Shown here: piece after piece, positions 42,681 through 51,300 of the stretch
How the letters are laid out: each line of letters starts with the position of its first letter
Numbering within the stretch: position 1 is the stretch's first letter
NCBI GenBank assembly: GCA_963760405.1
Contig: CAVXCV010000004.1
Coordinates: forward strand, 806,001-870,000
DNA length: 64,000 nucleotides
From: RYN-230 sp963760405
GTDB taxonomy: Bacteria; Actinomycetota; Actinomycetes; Streptosporangiales; Streptosporangiaceae
Direction: 5' to 3'
Notes under the pieces: generated by a model
What the model was told of the DNA's origin: nothing
The model's input: the letters and a program-made list of their open reading frames with translations, nothing else
Databases searched by the model: none
Position numbers and translations under genes: made by a program

Positions 42681-42720
42681 GTTGCCGGAGCCGGACCGAC
42701 CCACGTGCCAAGGGAAGACC

Positions 42721-45216
42721 ATGACAGCCGCCGAGAGCGCTGACCGCGCGCAGCACTTCGACCCGCGCGATATCCAGGAGAAATGGCTGCCACGCTGGGC
42801 GGAACTGGACCTGTTCCGGGCCAGTGACGATCCCGCGGACGACCGCCCGCGCACCTATCTGCTGGACATGTTCCCGTACCCGTCCGGCGACCTGCACATG
42901 GGCCACGCCGAGGCCTACGCCATCGCCGACGCGGTCGCGCGCTACTACGTGCAGCGTGGGCACAACGTGCTGCACCCGATCGGCTGGGATGCGTTCGGCC
43001 TGCCCGCGGAGAACGCGGCGATCCGGAACAACACCCACCCGGCCGACTGGACTTACGCGAACATCGAGACCCAGGCCGCCTCGTTCCGCCGGTACGCCGT
43101 GTCCTTCGACTGGTCCCGGCGGCTGCAGACCTGCGATCCCGCGTACTACCGCTGGAACCAGTGGCTGTTCCTGCGGTTCTATGAGCGCGGGCTGGCCTAC
43201 CGCAAGGACGGTTACGTCAATTGGTGCCCGCACGACCAGACCGTGCTGGCCAACGAGCAGGTGATCGCGGGGAAGTGCGAGCGCTGCGGCACCGAGGTGG
43301 TCCGCCGGGTGCTGACCCAGTGGTACTTCAAGATCACTGAGTACGCGGACCGGCTGCTGCATGACATGGAGCAACTGGAAGGCAAGTGGCCGGACCGGGT
43401 CCTGCTGATGCAGCGCAACTGGATAGGCCGGTCCGAAGGCGCCGAGGTGCGGTTCGTGATCGACGGACGGGACGAGCCGGTCACCGTGTTCACCACCCGC
43501 CCGGACACGCTGTACGGGGCGACGTTCTTCGTGGTGGCCGCCGACTCGCCGCTGGCGGCTGAGATCTGCGCGCCGGAACACGTGGATACGCTGGCTGAGT
43601 ACGTGAGCCAGGTGCGCAAGCTGACCGACATCGAGCGCCAGGCCACCGACCGGGTGAAGACCGGGGTGTTCCTGGGCCGGTACGCGGTGAACCCGGTGAA
43701 CGGCGAGCGGCTGCCGGTGTGGGCGGCCGACTACGTGCTGCCGGACTACGGTACCGGCGCGATCATGGCGGTGCCCGCGCACGACCAGCGTGACCTGGAC
43801 TTCGCCCGGGCGTACGGGCTGCCGGTGCAGATGGTGGTGGACACGGGTGAGGCGGACCCGGTGACCACCGGGATCGCCACCCACGGTGATGGCCAACTGA
43901 TCAACTCCGGGCCGCTGGACGGCCTGGACAAGGCGGCGGCTATCGCCCGGATCACCGGGATACTGACCGCGGAGGGCCAGGGCAAGGCGGCCGTCAACTA
44001 CCGGCTGCGCGACTGGCTGGTCTCCCGGCAGCGGTTCTGGGGCACGCCGATCCCGATCGTCTACTGCGACTCGTGCGGCGAGGTGCCGGTCAGCGACGAG
44101 CAGCTGCCGGTGCTGCTGCCCGACCTGCGCGGCCAGGACCTGGCCCCGCGCGGGGTGTCGCCGCTGGCCGCCGCCGCCGACTGGGTGAACACCACCTGCC
44201 CCAAGTGCAACGGCCCAGCGCGCCGGGACACCGACACGATGGACACGTTCGTGGACTCGTCGTGGTACTTCCTGCGGTACTGCTCGCCGCAGTACGAGTA
44301 TGGGCCGTTCGATGTGGCCTCGGTCCGCCAGTGGTGCCCGGTTGACCTGTATGTGGGCGGTGTCGAGCACGCCATCCTGCACCTGCTGTACAGCCGCTTC
44401 TTCGTCAAGGTGCTGCAGGACATGCGGATGGTTGACTTCGGCGAGCCGTTCACCCGGCTGATGAACCAGGGCCAGGTGATCAACCGTGGCCGGGCCATGT
44501 CCAAGTCCCTGGGCAACGGAGTGGACCTGGGCCAGCAGCTGGCCGCACACGGCGTGGACGCGATCCGGCTGACGATGATCTTCGCCAGCCCGCCAGAGGA
44601 CGACATCGACTGGGCCGACATGAACCCGGAGGCGTCGGTCAAGTTCCTGGGCCGGGCGTGGCGGGTCGCGGCGGACGTCGCGGGCGCCAGCGGGGCGCCG
44701 GGGGCGGGCGGCCCGGAGGCGGGCGACCAGGCTCTGCGGAAGGTCACCCACCGGACCATCGACGAGGTCACCCGGCTGATCGAGGCCTATCGGCTGAACG
44801 TCGCCGTGGCCCGGCTGATGGAGCTGGCCAGCGCGACCCGCAAGGCGATCGATTCCGGCCCCGGTGCTGGCGACCGCGCGGTCCGTGAAGCAGCGGAGAC
44901 GCTGGCGGTGTTGCTGTCCCTGTTCGCTCCCTATACCGCCGAGGAGTGCTGGGAACTGCTGGGGCATTCGCCGTCCGTGGCCTACGCCGGCTGGCCCTCA
45001 GCCGATCCGGCACTGCTGGTCGAGGACCTGGTGACCTGTGTCGTGCAGGTGGCCGGCAAGGTGCGGGACCGGCTGGAGGTCCCGCCCGGGATCAGCGAGG
45101 ACGAACTGCGCGCGCTGGCCCTGGCTGCTCCTGGTGTCGCCCGTGCGCTGGCCGGCCGGGAGGTGCGCATGGTCATTGCGCGCGCGCCCAAGCTGGTTAA
45201 CATCGTGCCTGCCTGA
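42721..45216 (+). CDS. leuS: Leucyl-tRNA synthetase
   Basis: 831 residues, bacterial type. The HIGH motif is PYPSGDLHMGH and KMSKS is AMSKSLGN. The editing (CP1) domain has TVFTTRPDTLYGATF and the threonine-rich pocket; NWCPHDQTVLANEQV with CERCG is the zinc region. It charges tRNA-Leu. AAGGGAAG lies upstream of ATG 42721. Its 3' end (codons for VPA and stop) seeds a 12-copy tandem repeat. A leader with consecutive Leu codons and a terminator precedes it. Confidence 0.97.
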   Translation: MTAAESADRAQHFDPRDIQEKWLPRWAELDLFRASDDPADDRPRTYLLDMFPYPSGDLHMGHAEAYAIADAVARYYVQRGHNVLHPIGWDAFGLPAENAAIRNNTHPADWTYANIETQAASFRRYAVSFDWSRRLQTCDPAYYRWNQWLFLRFYERGLAYRKDGYVNWCPHDQTVLANEQVIAGKCERCGTEVVRRVLTQWYFKITEYADRLLHDMEQLEGKWPDRVLLMQRNWIGRSEGAEVRFVIDGRDEPVTVFTTRPDTLYGATFFVVAADSPLAAEICAPEHVDTLAEYVSQVRKLTDIERQATDRVKTGVFLGRYAVNPVNGERLPVWAADYVLPDYGTGAIMAVPAHDQRDLDFARAYGLPVQMVVDTGEADPVTTGIATHGDGQLINSGPLDGLDKAAAIARITGILTAEGQGKAAVNYRLRDWLVSRQRFWGTPIPIVYCDSCGEVPVSDEQLPVLLPDLRGQDLAPRGVSPLAAAADWVNTTCPKCNGPARRDTDTMDTFVDSSWYFLRYCSPQYEYGPFDVASVRQWCPVDLYVGGVEHAILHLLYSRFFVKVLQDMRMVDFGEPFTRLMNQGQVINRGRAMSKSLGNGVDLGQQLAAHGVDAIRLTMIFASPPEDDIDWADMNPEASVKFLGRAWRVAADVAGASGAPGAGGPEAGDQALRKVTHRTIDEVTRLIEAYRLNVAVARLMELASATRKAIDSGPGAGDRAVREAAETLAVLLSLFAPYTAEECWELLGHSPSVAYAGWPSADPALLVEDLVTCVVQVAGKVRDRLEVPPGISEDELRALALAAPGVARALAGREVRMVIARAPKLVNIVPA

Positions 45217-45373
45217 TCGCGCCTGCCTGACCGTGCCTGCCTGAGCGTGCCTGCCTGAGCGTGCCTGCCCGAGCGTGCCTGCCCGACGTGCCTGCCCGAC
45301 GTGCCTGCCCGACCGTGCCTGCCCGACCGTGCCTGCCCGACCGTGCCTGCCCGACCGTGCCTGCCCGACCCGG
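45204..45373. repeat. Twelve copies of a 13-14-base tandem repeat growing from the leuS stop codon
   Basis: Units follow CCTGCCTGACCGTG, changing gradually to CCTGCCCGACCGTG downstream. The first unit includes the last leuS codons and its TGA. Early copies keep TGA, later copies have CGA. Because units are mostly 14 bases, TGAs fall in different frames. There are no spacers, so it is not a CRISPR array. Confidence 0.9.
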
Positions 45374-45457
45374 GCCGGGCGTGCTCGAAGGCAGGGTGTG
45401 GTCGAAGGCCGACTTGCGCCGGCCTCGCCCGATCTGCCTGCCACCGTGCCAGACGCC

Positions 45458-45502
45458 GCTGGGTCAGACGCGGCTGGGTCAGACGCGGCTGGGTCAGACG
45501 CG
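45458..45502. repeat. Three copies of a 15-base repeat across the lexA stop codon
   Basis: GCTGGGTCAGACGCG occurs three times without a mismatch. On the lexA strand each unit reads Arg-Val-stop, so lexA has two further in-frame stops after its own. Confidence 0.9.
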
Positions 45503-46303
45503 GCGCAGTACCGCCACCACGCGTCCGAGGATGCTGGCCTCATCGCCGGGTATCGGCGCGTAGGCCGGGTTATGCGGCATCAGCCAGAGGTGCCCGCCAG
45601 AGCGCTTGAACGTCTTCACGGTCGCCTCGCCGTCGATCATCGCCGCCACGATGTCGCCGTTGTCCGCGTCCGGCTGCTGGCGTACGACGACCCAGTCGCC
45701 ATCCGCGATCGCGGCGTTGATCATGGAGTCACCGACGACCTTGAGCAGGAACAGGGTGCCCTCGCCGACGATCTGCTTGGGCAGCGGGAAGATCTCCTCG
45801 ATGGCCTCCTCAGCGAGGATCGGGCCGCCAGCGGCAATCCGCCCCACGACCGGAACGTAGGTCGTTTCCTGCGACGGGATGTCCATGACCGTGTCTTCAT
45901 CAATTTCGGCTTCACGCCGCACGGCGGGATGCCCGGGCAGCCGGACCTCTACCGTGCGCGGCCGGCCCGCATCACGGCGCAGGTAGCCCTTGCTCTGCAG
46001 CGTTGACAACTGGTAGGAGACGCTGGACGTGCTGGTCAGCCCGACAGCTTCGCCGATCTCCCGCATCGACGGCGGATAGCCGCGCCGCTGCACGGAATCC
46101 CGGATGACCTGCAGGACCTTCCGCTGCCGCCAGGTAAGGACATGGTCTGGATCAGGCCGGTCTGGCATCTCCGTCACCACCGCAGGCACACTGCCCTTCG
46201 GCTTCCGGCCAGGCCGTCCCTTTGGTCTGGAGCCGGCCGTGCCAGCACTGTTCCCAGGGGGCGCGCCCGGCGCGCCGCCCTCGTCCGAACTGCTGCCCAT
46301 CAC
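45494..46303 (-). CDS. lexA: LexA SOS repressor
   Basis: 269 residues. The helix-turn-helix is YPPSMREIGEAVGLTSTSSVSYQL. The self-cleavage bond is Ala158-Gly159 in GRIAAGG, and the Ser193 (GDSM) and Lys230 (ATVKTF) dyad is intact. An N-terminal extension of about 50 residues rich in Gly, Pro and Lys is typical of actinomycetes. RecA-filament-stimulated cleavage would derepress SOS genes. SOS boxes lie upstream between it and the divergent LysM gene, so it represses itself. Confidence 0.96.
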   Translation of the reverse strand: MMGSSSDEGGAPGAPPGNSAGTAGSRPKGRPGRKPKGSVPAVVTEMPDRPDPDHVLTWRQRKVLQVIRDSVQRRGYPPSMREIGEAVGLTSTSSVSYQLSTLQSKGYLRRDAGRPRTVEVRLPGHPAVRREAEIDEDTVMDIPSQETTYVPVVGRIAAGGPILAEEAIEEIFPLPKQIVGEGTLFLLKVVGDSMINAAIADGDWVVVRQQPDADNGDIVAAMIDGEATVKTFKRSGGHLWLMPHNPAYAPIPGDEASILGRVVAVLRRV

Positions 46304-46361
46304 TGACCTCCGGATCGGGTGGCTGAGTTAGAGCAGACGCTAGCGCTTTCGCTCCTGGATC

Positions 46362-46377
46362 TCAAACATCTGTTCGA
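46362..46377. promoter_or_regulatory. SOS box upstream of lexA
   Basis: TCAAAC-ATCT-GTTCGA differs by one base from the actinobacterial SOS consensus TCGAAC-N4-GTTCGA. It lies 59 bases upstream of lexA. Confidence 0.8.
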
Positions 46378-46431
46378 TGAGTCGCAAAAATGTCGGACCC
46401 TCGGGTTAGAACAAGGTCGTACAACCTTCGA

Positions 46432-46447
46432 TCGAACACGGGTCCGA
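46432..46447. promoter_or_regulatory. SOS box in the lexA / LysM divergent region
   Basis: TCGAAC-ACGG-GTCCGA has one mismatch to the consensus. It sits between the two divergent promoters and could serve both. Confidence 0.75.
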
Positions 46448-46480
46448 TCGAAGGGGAAATCGAATCGAATGAGTGTACGA

Positions 46481-46496
46481 TAGAACAGTCATTCGA
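46481..46496. promoter_or_regulatory. SOS box next to the LysM gene
   Basis: TAGAAC-AGTC-ATTCGA has two mismatches to the consensus and ends 15 bases before the LysM start. Binding there would block that promoter. Confidence 0.65.
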
Positions 46497-46511
46497 TGAC
46501 GGGAGGCTGGC

Positions 46512-47504
46512 ATGAGCGTAGTGAGCCTGGATGAGCAGCCCGAGGCGGCGGCGAGCTCGCTCTCTGCTGGATATCGGCGATCCCGGCTGCGGCGGGCAGG
46601 TCCCCGGCCAGCCGGGCGCGGTGCTTTCCGGCCGCGTCGCCATCCGCCGGCCGTGCCTCCGCCTGGCCCTCAGGCGCCGCCCGCAGAAAGCATGCCTGCG
46701 GGCCGGGTTAACCCGGCTGAGTCCCGGGTGCCAGGAAATGCGGAAATTGCCCGGCTCGCCGGCGTGTCGCGCGGGCCGGCTGCTCCGTCCGGGGGCCGGG
46801 CACCGGCCCGTACTGCTGCGGGTGGCGGTGCCGCTGCCCGGGGGAGTGCCGCTGCCCGGGGAAGAGCCGTCAGCGCCGCTGGCCGCGGCGTCGGCCCAGT
46901 CGCGGCCAGCCCCGCGGCGGCCGGGGCCGGGCCAGCGAACGTCGTGCCGCTGGCGGTGGTCCGCGCGCTGCCCGGCGTGGTCCTGCCCCAGCCCGCCGCG
47001 CTGGAGCCTGCTGTCCCCGCCCGGCCGCGCTCTGCTCCGTCTCCTCCCCCCGCCCGCCCGCGCCCGGCTCCGCCGCATCCAGGCCAGCCCCGCCCGGATC
47101 GCGCCCATCTGGCCCAGCTCGGCCCGGATCAGGCCCGTCTGGCCCCGGCCCGCCCGCGGCAGGCCCGGCTGGATGCGCGCCGGGTGCAGCGTTCCCGGCT
47201 GACCCGCCGTGGCCGTCTGGTGCTGCTCATCCTGGCTGCGATGGCTGTCGCCGCGGTGCTCACGCCGATCTTGCTCGCGTTCACCACCGGGGCTCAGGCG
47301 GCCAACCATGGCGCGCCGCCGGCCGCCGTCCGGGCCAGCATGCGGCAGCTGGTGGTCCAGCCTGGCCAGTCACTGTGGTCGATCGCCACGGAGGCCGAGC
47401 CCGCGGCCGATCCGCGCGTGGTGACTCAGCAGATCGTTCAGTTCAACGCGCTGAGCAGCCAGGTCGTCGTGCCAGGCGAGCGGTTGTGGGTGCCGAAGGG
47501 CTGA
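46512..47504 (+). CDS. SOS-controlled LysM membrane protein, probable cell division suppressor (ChiZ/DivS-like)
   Basis: 330 residues. Residues 1-230 are Pro/Ala/Arg-rich and disordered. A membrane helix LVLLILAAMAVAAVLTPILLAF lies near 234-256. A single LysM domain follows (VVQPGQSLWSIATEAEPAADPRV to VVVPGERLWVPKG). A LysM protein divergent from lexA with SOS boxes is the layout of mycobacterial ChiZ (Rv2719c) and corynebacterial DivS, which halt division after DNA damage. The role here is inferred from position. The ATG has GGGAGG upstream. Confidence 0.8.
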   Translation: MSVVSLDEQPEAAASSLSAGYRRSRLRRAGPRPAGRGAFRPRRHPPAVPPPGPQAPPAESMPAGRVNPAESRVPGNAEIARLAGVSRGPAAPSGGRAPARTAAGGGAAARGSAAARGRAVSAAGRGVGPVAASPAAAGAGPANVVPLAVVRALPGVVLPQPAALEPAVPARPRSAPSPPPARPRPAPPHPGQPRPDRAHLAQLGPDQARLAPARPRQARLDARRVQRSRLTRRGRLVLLILAAMAVAAVLTPILLAFTTGAQAANHGAPPAAVRASMRQLVVQPGQSLWSIATEAEPAADPRVVTQQIVQFNALSSQVVVPGERLWVPKG

Positions 47505-47677
47505 GGCCTCTCCAGCCGCCGGGCGCCCTGCGAAACCCCCGGCCTGGGGCGCCTACCTGGCCTCATTCGCCTGCCGCTCCCGGGCGCGGGCTGCGGCGGC
47601 GTGGACAGCGAATCCGCGGAAACCTGAACCACCACGCGGCGATGCTTGCGCACGACCCGGTGTCTGTTCTACCGTGA

Positions 47678-47707
47678 CCACAACATATAGTAGTTACAAC
47701 ACTGTAG
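47678..47707. promoter_or_regulatory. NrdR-box-like sites upstream of nrdR
   Basis: CCACAACATATAGTAG (47678-47693) matches 12 of 16 positions of the NrdR box ACACWATATATWGTGT. A related ACAACACTGTAGT follows immediately. NrdR usually binds paired boxes, so the second is weaker. The site would let NrdR repress its own operon with nrdJ. Confidence 0.5.
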
Positions 47708-47772
47708 TTCACGTACAGGTTGTGGTGCTAACCGTCTGTACGCAGAGCTGGGCTGGCTCGGGAGGTGATCGC

Positions 47773-48243
47773 GTGTTCTGTCCGTACTGCCGGAGTCCGG
47801 AGAGCCGGGTCATCGACAGCCGCACCGCTGACGAGGGTGCCGCGATCCGCCGCCGCAGGTCGTGCCCGGCGTGCGGGCGGCGCTTCACCACCCAGGAGAC
47901 CGTGATCCTGATGGTGGGTAAGCGTAGCGGTGCGACAGAGCCGTTTACCCGCGAGAAGATCGTCCGCGGGGTGCGCCGCGCGTGCCAGGGCCGGCCGGTG
48001 ACCGAGGACCAGCTTGCGATCCTGGCTCAGCAGGTGGAGGAGGCGATCCGGGCCCGCGGTTCCGGCGAGGTGCCGTCCCACGAAGTGGGGCTGGCCATCC
48101 TGAAGCCGCTCCGCGAGCTGGATGAGGTGGCTTACCTGCGGTTCGCCTCGGTTTACCGGGGCTTCGAGTCACTCACCGATTTCGAGGAAGAAATAGTCGC
48201 GCTGCGTGCGGCGCGCACCGAGGCGGGCGCGCTGCGGGGATGA
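47773..48243 (+). CDS. nrdR: Transcriptional repressor NrdR
   Basis: 156 residues. The zinc ribbon has CPYC and CPACGRRFTT; the ATP-cone domain begins VGKRSGATEPFTREKIVRG. NrdR senses dATP/ATP and represses ribonucleotide reductase genes. Start GTG 47773 follows a textbook GGAGGTGATC. Placed 90 bases before nrdJ, the same order as the nrdRJ operon of streptomycetes. Confidence 0.96.
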   Translation: MFCPYCRSPESRVIDSRTADEGAAIRRRRSCPACGRRFTTQETVILMVGKRSGATEPFTREKIVRGVRRACQGRPVTEDQLAILAQQVEEAIRARGSGEVPSHEVGLAILKPLRELDEVAYLRFASVYRGFESLTDFEEEIVALRAARTEAGALRG

Positions 48244-48333
48244 CCCGGGCGGCATTGCCGAGGCACTGCTGAATTGACCATTGGGCCTGGCCGGGCCTGC
48301 GTGGGATCTGCGGATCCCGGAAGGGGGCATGAC

Positions 48334-51300
48334 ATGACGGAAACGGTGAGCGGGTCGGCGTCGCGGGGCGGCAAGGGCACGCGCAAGGGACTCACCATCG
48401 GGCGCATTCACACCCGGGAGGGTGTGCACCCGTATGACGAGGTCACCTGGGAACACCGCGATGTCGTCATGACCAACTGGCGGGACGGCACGGTCAACTT
48501 CGAGCAGCGCGGCGTGGAGTTCCCCGAATTCTGGTCCGTCAATGCGGCCAATATCGTCACCACCAAGTACTTCCGTGGCGCGGTCGGCAGCCCAGAGCGC
48601 GAGCGGAGCCTCAAGCAACTGGTCGACCGGGTCGTCGGGCGGTATGTGGCGGCCGGCCGGGAGCACGGCTACTTCGCCACCCCCAAGGACGCCGAGATCT
48701 TCGAGCACGAGCTGTGCTACGCGCTCATCCACCAGATCTTCGCCTTCAACTCCCCGGTCTGGTTCAACGTCGGCACCAGTTCGCCGCAGCAGGTGTCCGC
48801 GTGCCAGCCATACGACGCACTCGTGAGCACGCCGGCCGGGCTTGTCCCAATCGGGAGCCTGGTGGCAGGCAACGCTGTCGGGACTAAGGTCTACGACGCG
48901 CATGGGGTTACCAAGATCCTCGCCACCAAGGCGAACGGTGTGAAAGACGTGCGGCGCCTGCACACGAAGGCGGGCTACACGCTCGATGTCACCGCCGACC
49001 ACCTCGTGTGGAAGGCGACCGGTGCTGGAACCGGGCACTTTGTTCCGGCAGGGACGCTGGTGGCTGGCGACAAGCTGGAGTGGTACCGGCGGGACTCTTA
49101 TGGCGAAGCGGAAATCGACCACGAGGCCTTGGCTGAAGCTGCGCTGGCGGGATGGCTTCAGTCGGATGGGTTTGTCGGTCAATACGGCTCAGGTACCAAT
49201 CGATCACTGACCATTGAGCCGATGACCGTCACAGCGGCGGAACTGGAGTGGGTCACCGATGCGCTGGACCGTGTCTTTCCCGCTGTTCACCGGCACGAGC
49301 GGCGGGTAATCACCCAGGACACGACGCTGGACTGCCGCCGGACCCGCCTCTATGGCGAATCCCTGCGGCCCTACCTTGAGCGATGGGGCTTGCTCGCCCG
49401 TGGCGTGGACATGGTGGTGCCCGACCGCCTCTACACCGCCCCGTTGCCAGTGGTGGCCGCTTACCTCAGGAGCATCTTCCAGGCAGAGGGCTTCGTCTCA
49501 GCACGAGCGGCGTCCACCGTGGTGGAAGTGGACATGATCTCCGAGCGGCTCATCCGGGGAATCCAGCACCTGCTGCTGCGCTTTGGCATCTTCGCCCGCA
49601 TCGGCTTCAAGGAGGACACGAGGGAAGGCCGCAAAGGCTGCTGGGCGGTCCGCATCCAGACCGCGGGTGACCGGCGCATCTTCGCCGACGAGATCGGGTT
49701 CATCGACCCGGTCAAGGCGGACAAGCTGGAGCGCAGTTTCGACATCCCCGGCCAGCTTGACCGGCCCACGAAGCGCATCGAGATCGACCGGATCGAAGCG
49801 TTGGGTGCCATGGAGGTCTTCGACATTCAGACCGAGAGCGGCGAATACCTCTCGGCCAGCCTCCGGGTCCACAACTGCTTCATTCTGGCCGTGGACGACA
49901 CCATGGATTCGATCCTGGACTGGTACAAGGAAGAAGGCCTGATCTTCAAGGGCGGATCGGGCGCGGGCGTGAACCTGTCCCGGATCCGTTCCAGCCGGGA
50001 ACTGCTGTCCTCCGGAGGTACCGCCAGCGGCCCGGTCTCCTTCATGCGCGGTGCGGACGCGTCCGCAGGCACCATCAAGTCCGGTGGCGCGACCCGCCGG
50101 GCCGCCAAGATGGTGGTGCTGGACGTGGACCACCCCGACGTCGAGGAGTTCATCGAGACCAAGGCGCGCGAGGAGGAGAAGGTCCGGGTCCTCCGTGACG
50201 CCGGCTTCGACATGGACCTCGGCGGCAAGGACATCACGAGCGTCCAGTACCAGAACGCGAACAACTCGGTGCGGGTCTCCGATGAGTTCATGCGCGCCGT
50301 GGAGCGGAACGGCAGCTTCGACCTGGTGGCCCGGATGACCGGCGAGAAGGTGGACACCGTCGACGCCCGGGAGCTCTTCCGGAAGATGGCCAAGGCCGCC
50401 TGGGAGTGCGCTGACCCCGGCATCCAGTACGACGGCACGATCAACGACTGGCACACCTGCCCGGAATCAGGGCGGATCACGGCCAGTAACCCGTGCTCGG
50501 AATACGTCCACCTGGACAACTCCTCCTGCAACCTGGCCAGCATCAACCTGCTGAAGTTCCTCCGCGAGGACGACACCTTCGCGGTGGACCGGTTCCTGCA
50601 GATCACTGAGCTGATCATCACCGCGATGGACATCTCCATCTGCTTTGCCGACTTCCCGACCGAGAAGATCACCGCGACCACGCGCGCCTACCGCCAGCTC
50701 GGCATCGGCTACGCGAACCTGGGCGCCCTGCTCATGGCGACCGGGCACGCCTACGACTCGGACGGGGGGCGGGCCATCGCCGCCGCCATCACGTCCCTGA
50801 TGACCGGGACCGCCTACCGCCGGTCCGCGGAACTGGCCGGGGTGGTCGGCCCGTACGACGGCTACCGGCGCAACACCACGGCGCACAAGCGGGTGATGCG
50901 CAAGCACGCGGACGCCAGCAAGCGGATCGAGGCCATGGGCGGCATGGATGAGGAGATTCTCGCCGCAGCCAACAAGGCCTGGGACAAGTGCCTCGCCCTC
51001 GGCGAGAAGAACGGGTACCGGAACGCCCAGGCCTCACTGCTCGCCCCGACCGGGACCATCGGCCTGATGATGGACTGCGACACCACGGGCGTGGAACCGG
51101 ACCTTGCGCTGGTCAAGTTCAAGAAGCTGGTCGGCGGCGGGTCCATGCAGATCGTGAACCAGACCGTGCCGCGGGCGCTGAAGAATCTCGGCTACCAGCC
51201 TGAGCAGGTCGAGGCGATCGTCGAGTACATCAGCGAGCACGGCCACGTGGTCAACGCGCCTGGCCTGCGGCCGGAGCACTATGAGGTGTTCGACTGCGCC

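Noticed and set aside
42408..42720. T-box riboswitch before leuS
   Set aside because: No T-box sequence or specifier stem. The leader ORF with Leu codons and a terminator fits attenuation by translation.
42616..44967. 783-codon open frame antisense to leuS
   Set aside because: High GC keeps antisense frames open. Composition (His, Arg, Val, Gln-rich) has no domain, and leuS is unambiguous.
45204..45373. CRISPR-like array of short repeats
   Set aside because: Units are 13-14 bases and joined head to tail without spacers, drift gradually and begin at the leuS stop codon. No cas genes are present.
47505..47772. Cobalamin riboswitch before nrdR-nrdJ
   Set aside because: No B12 box or matching stems were found; NrdR-like boxes explain regulation better.
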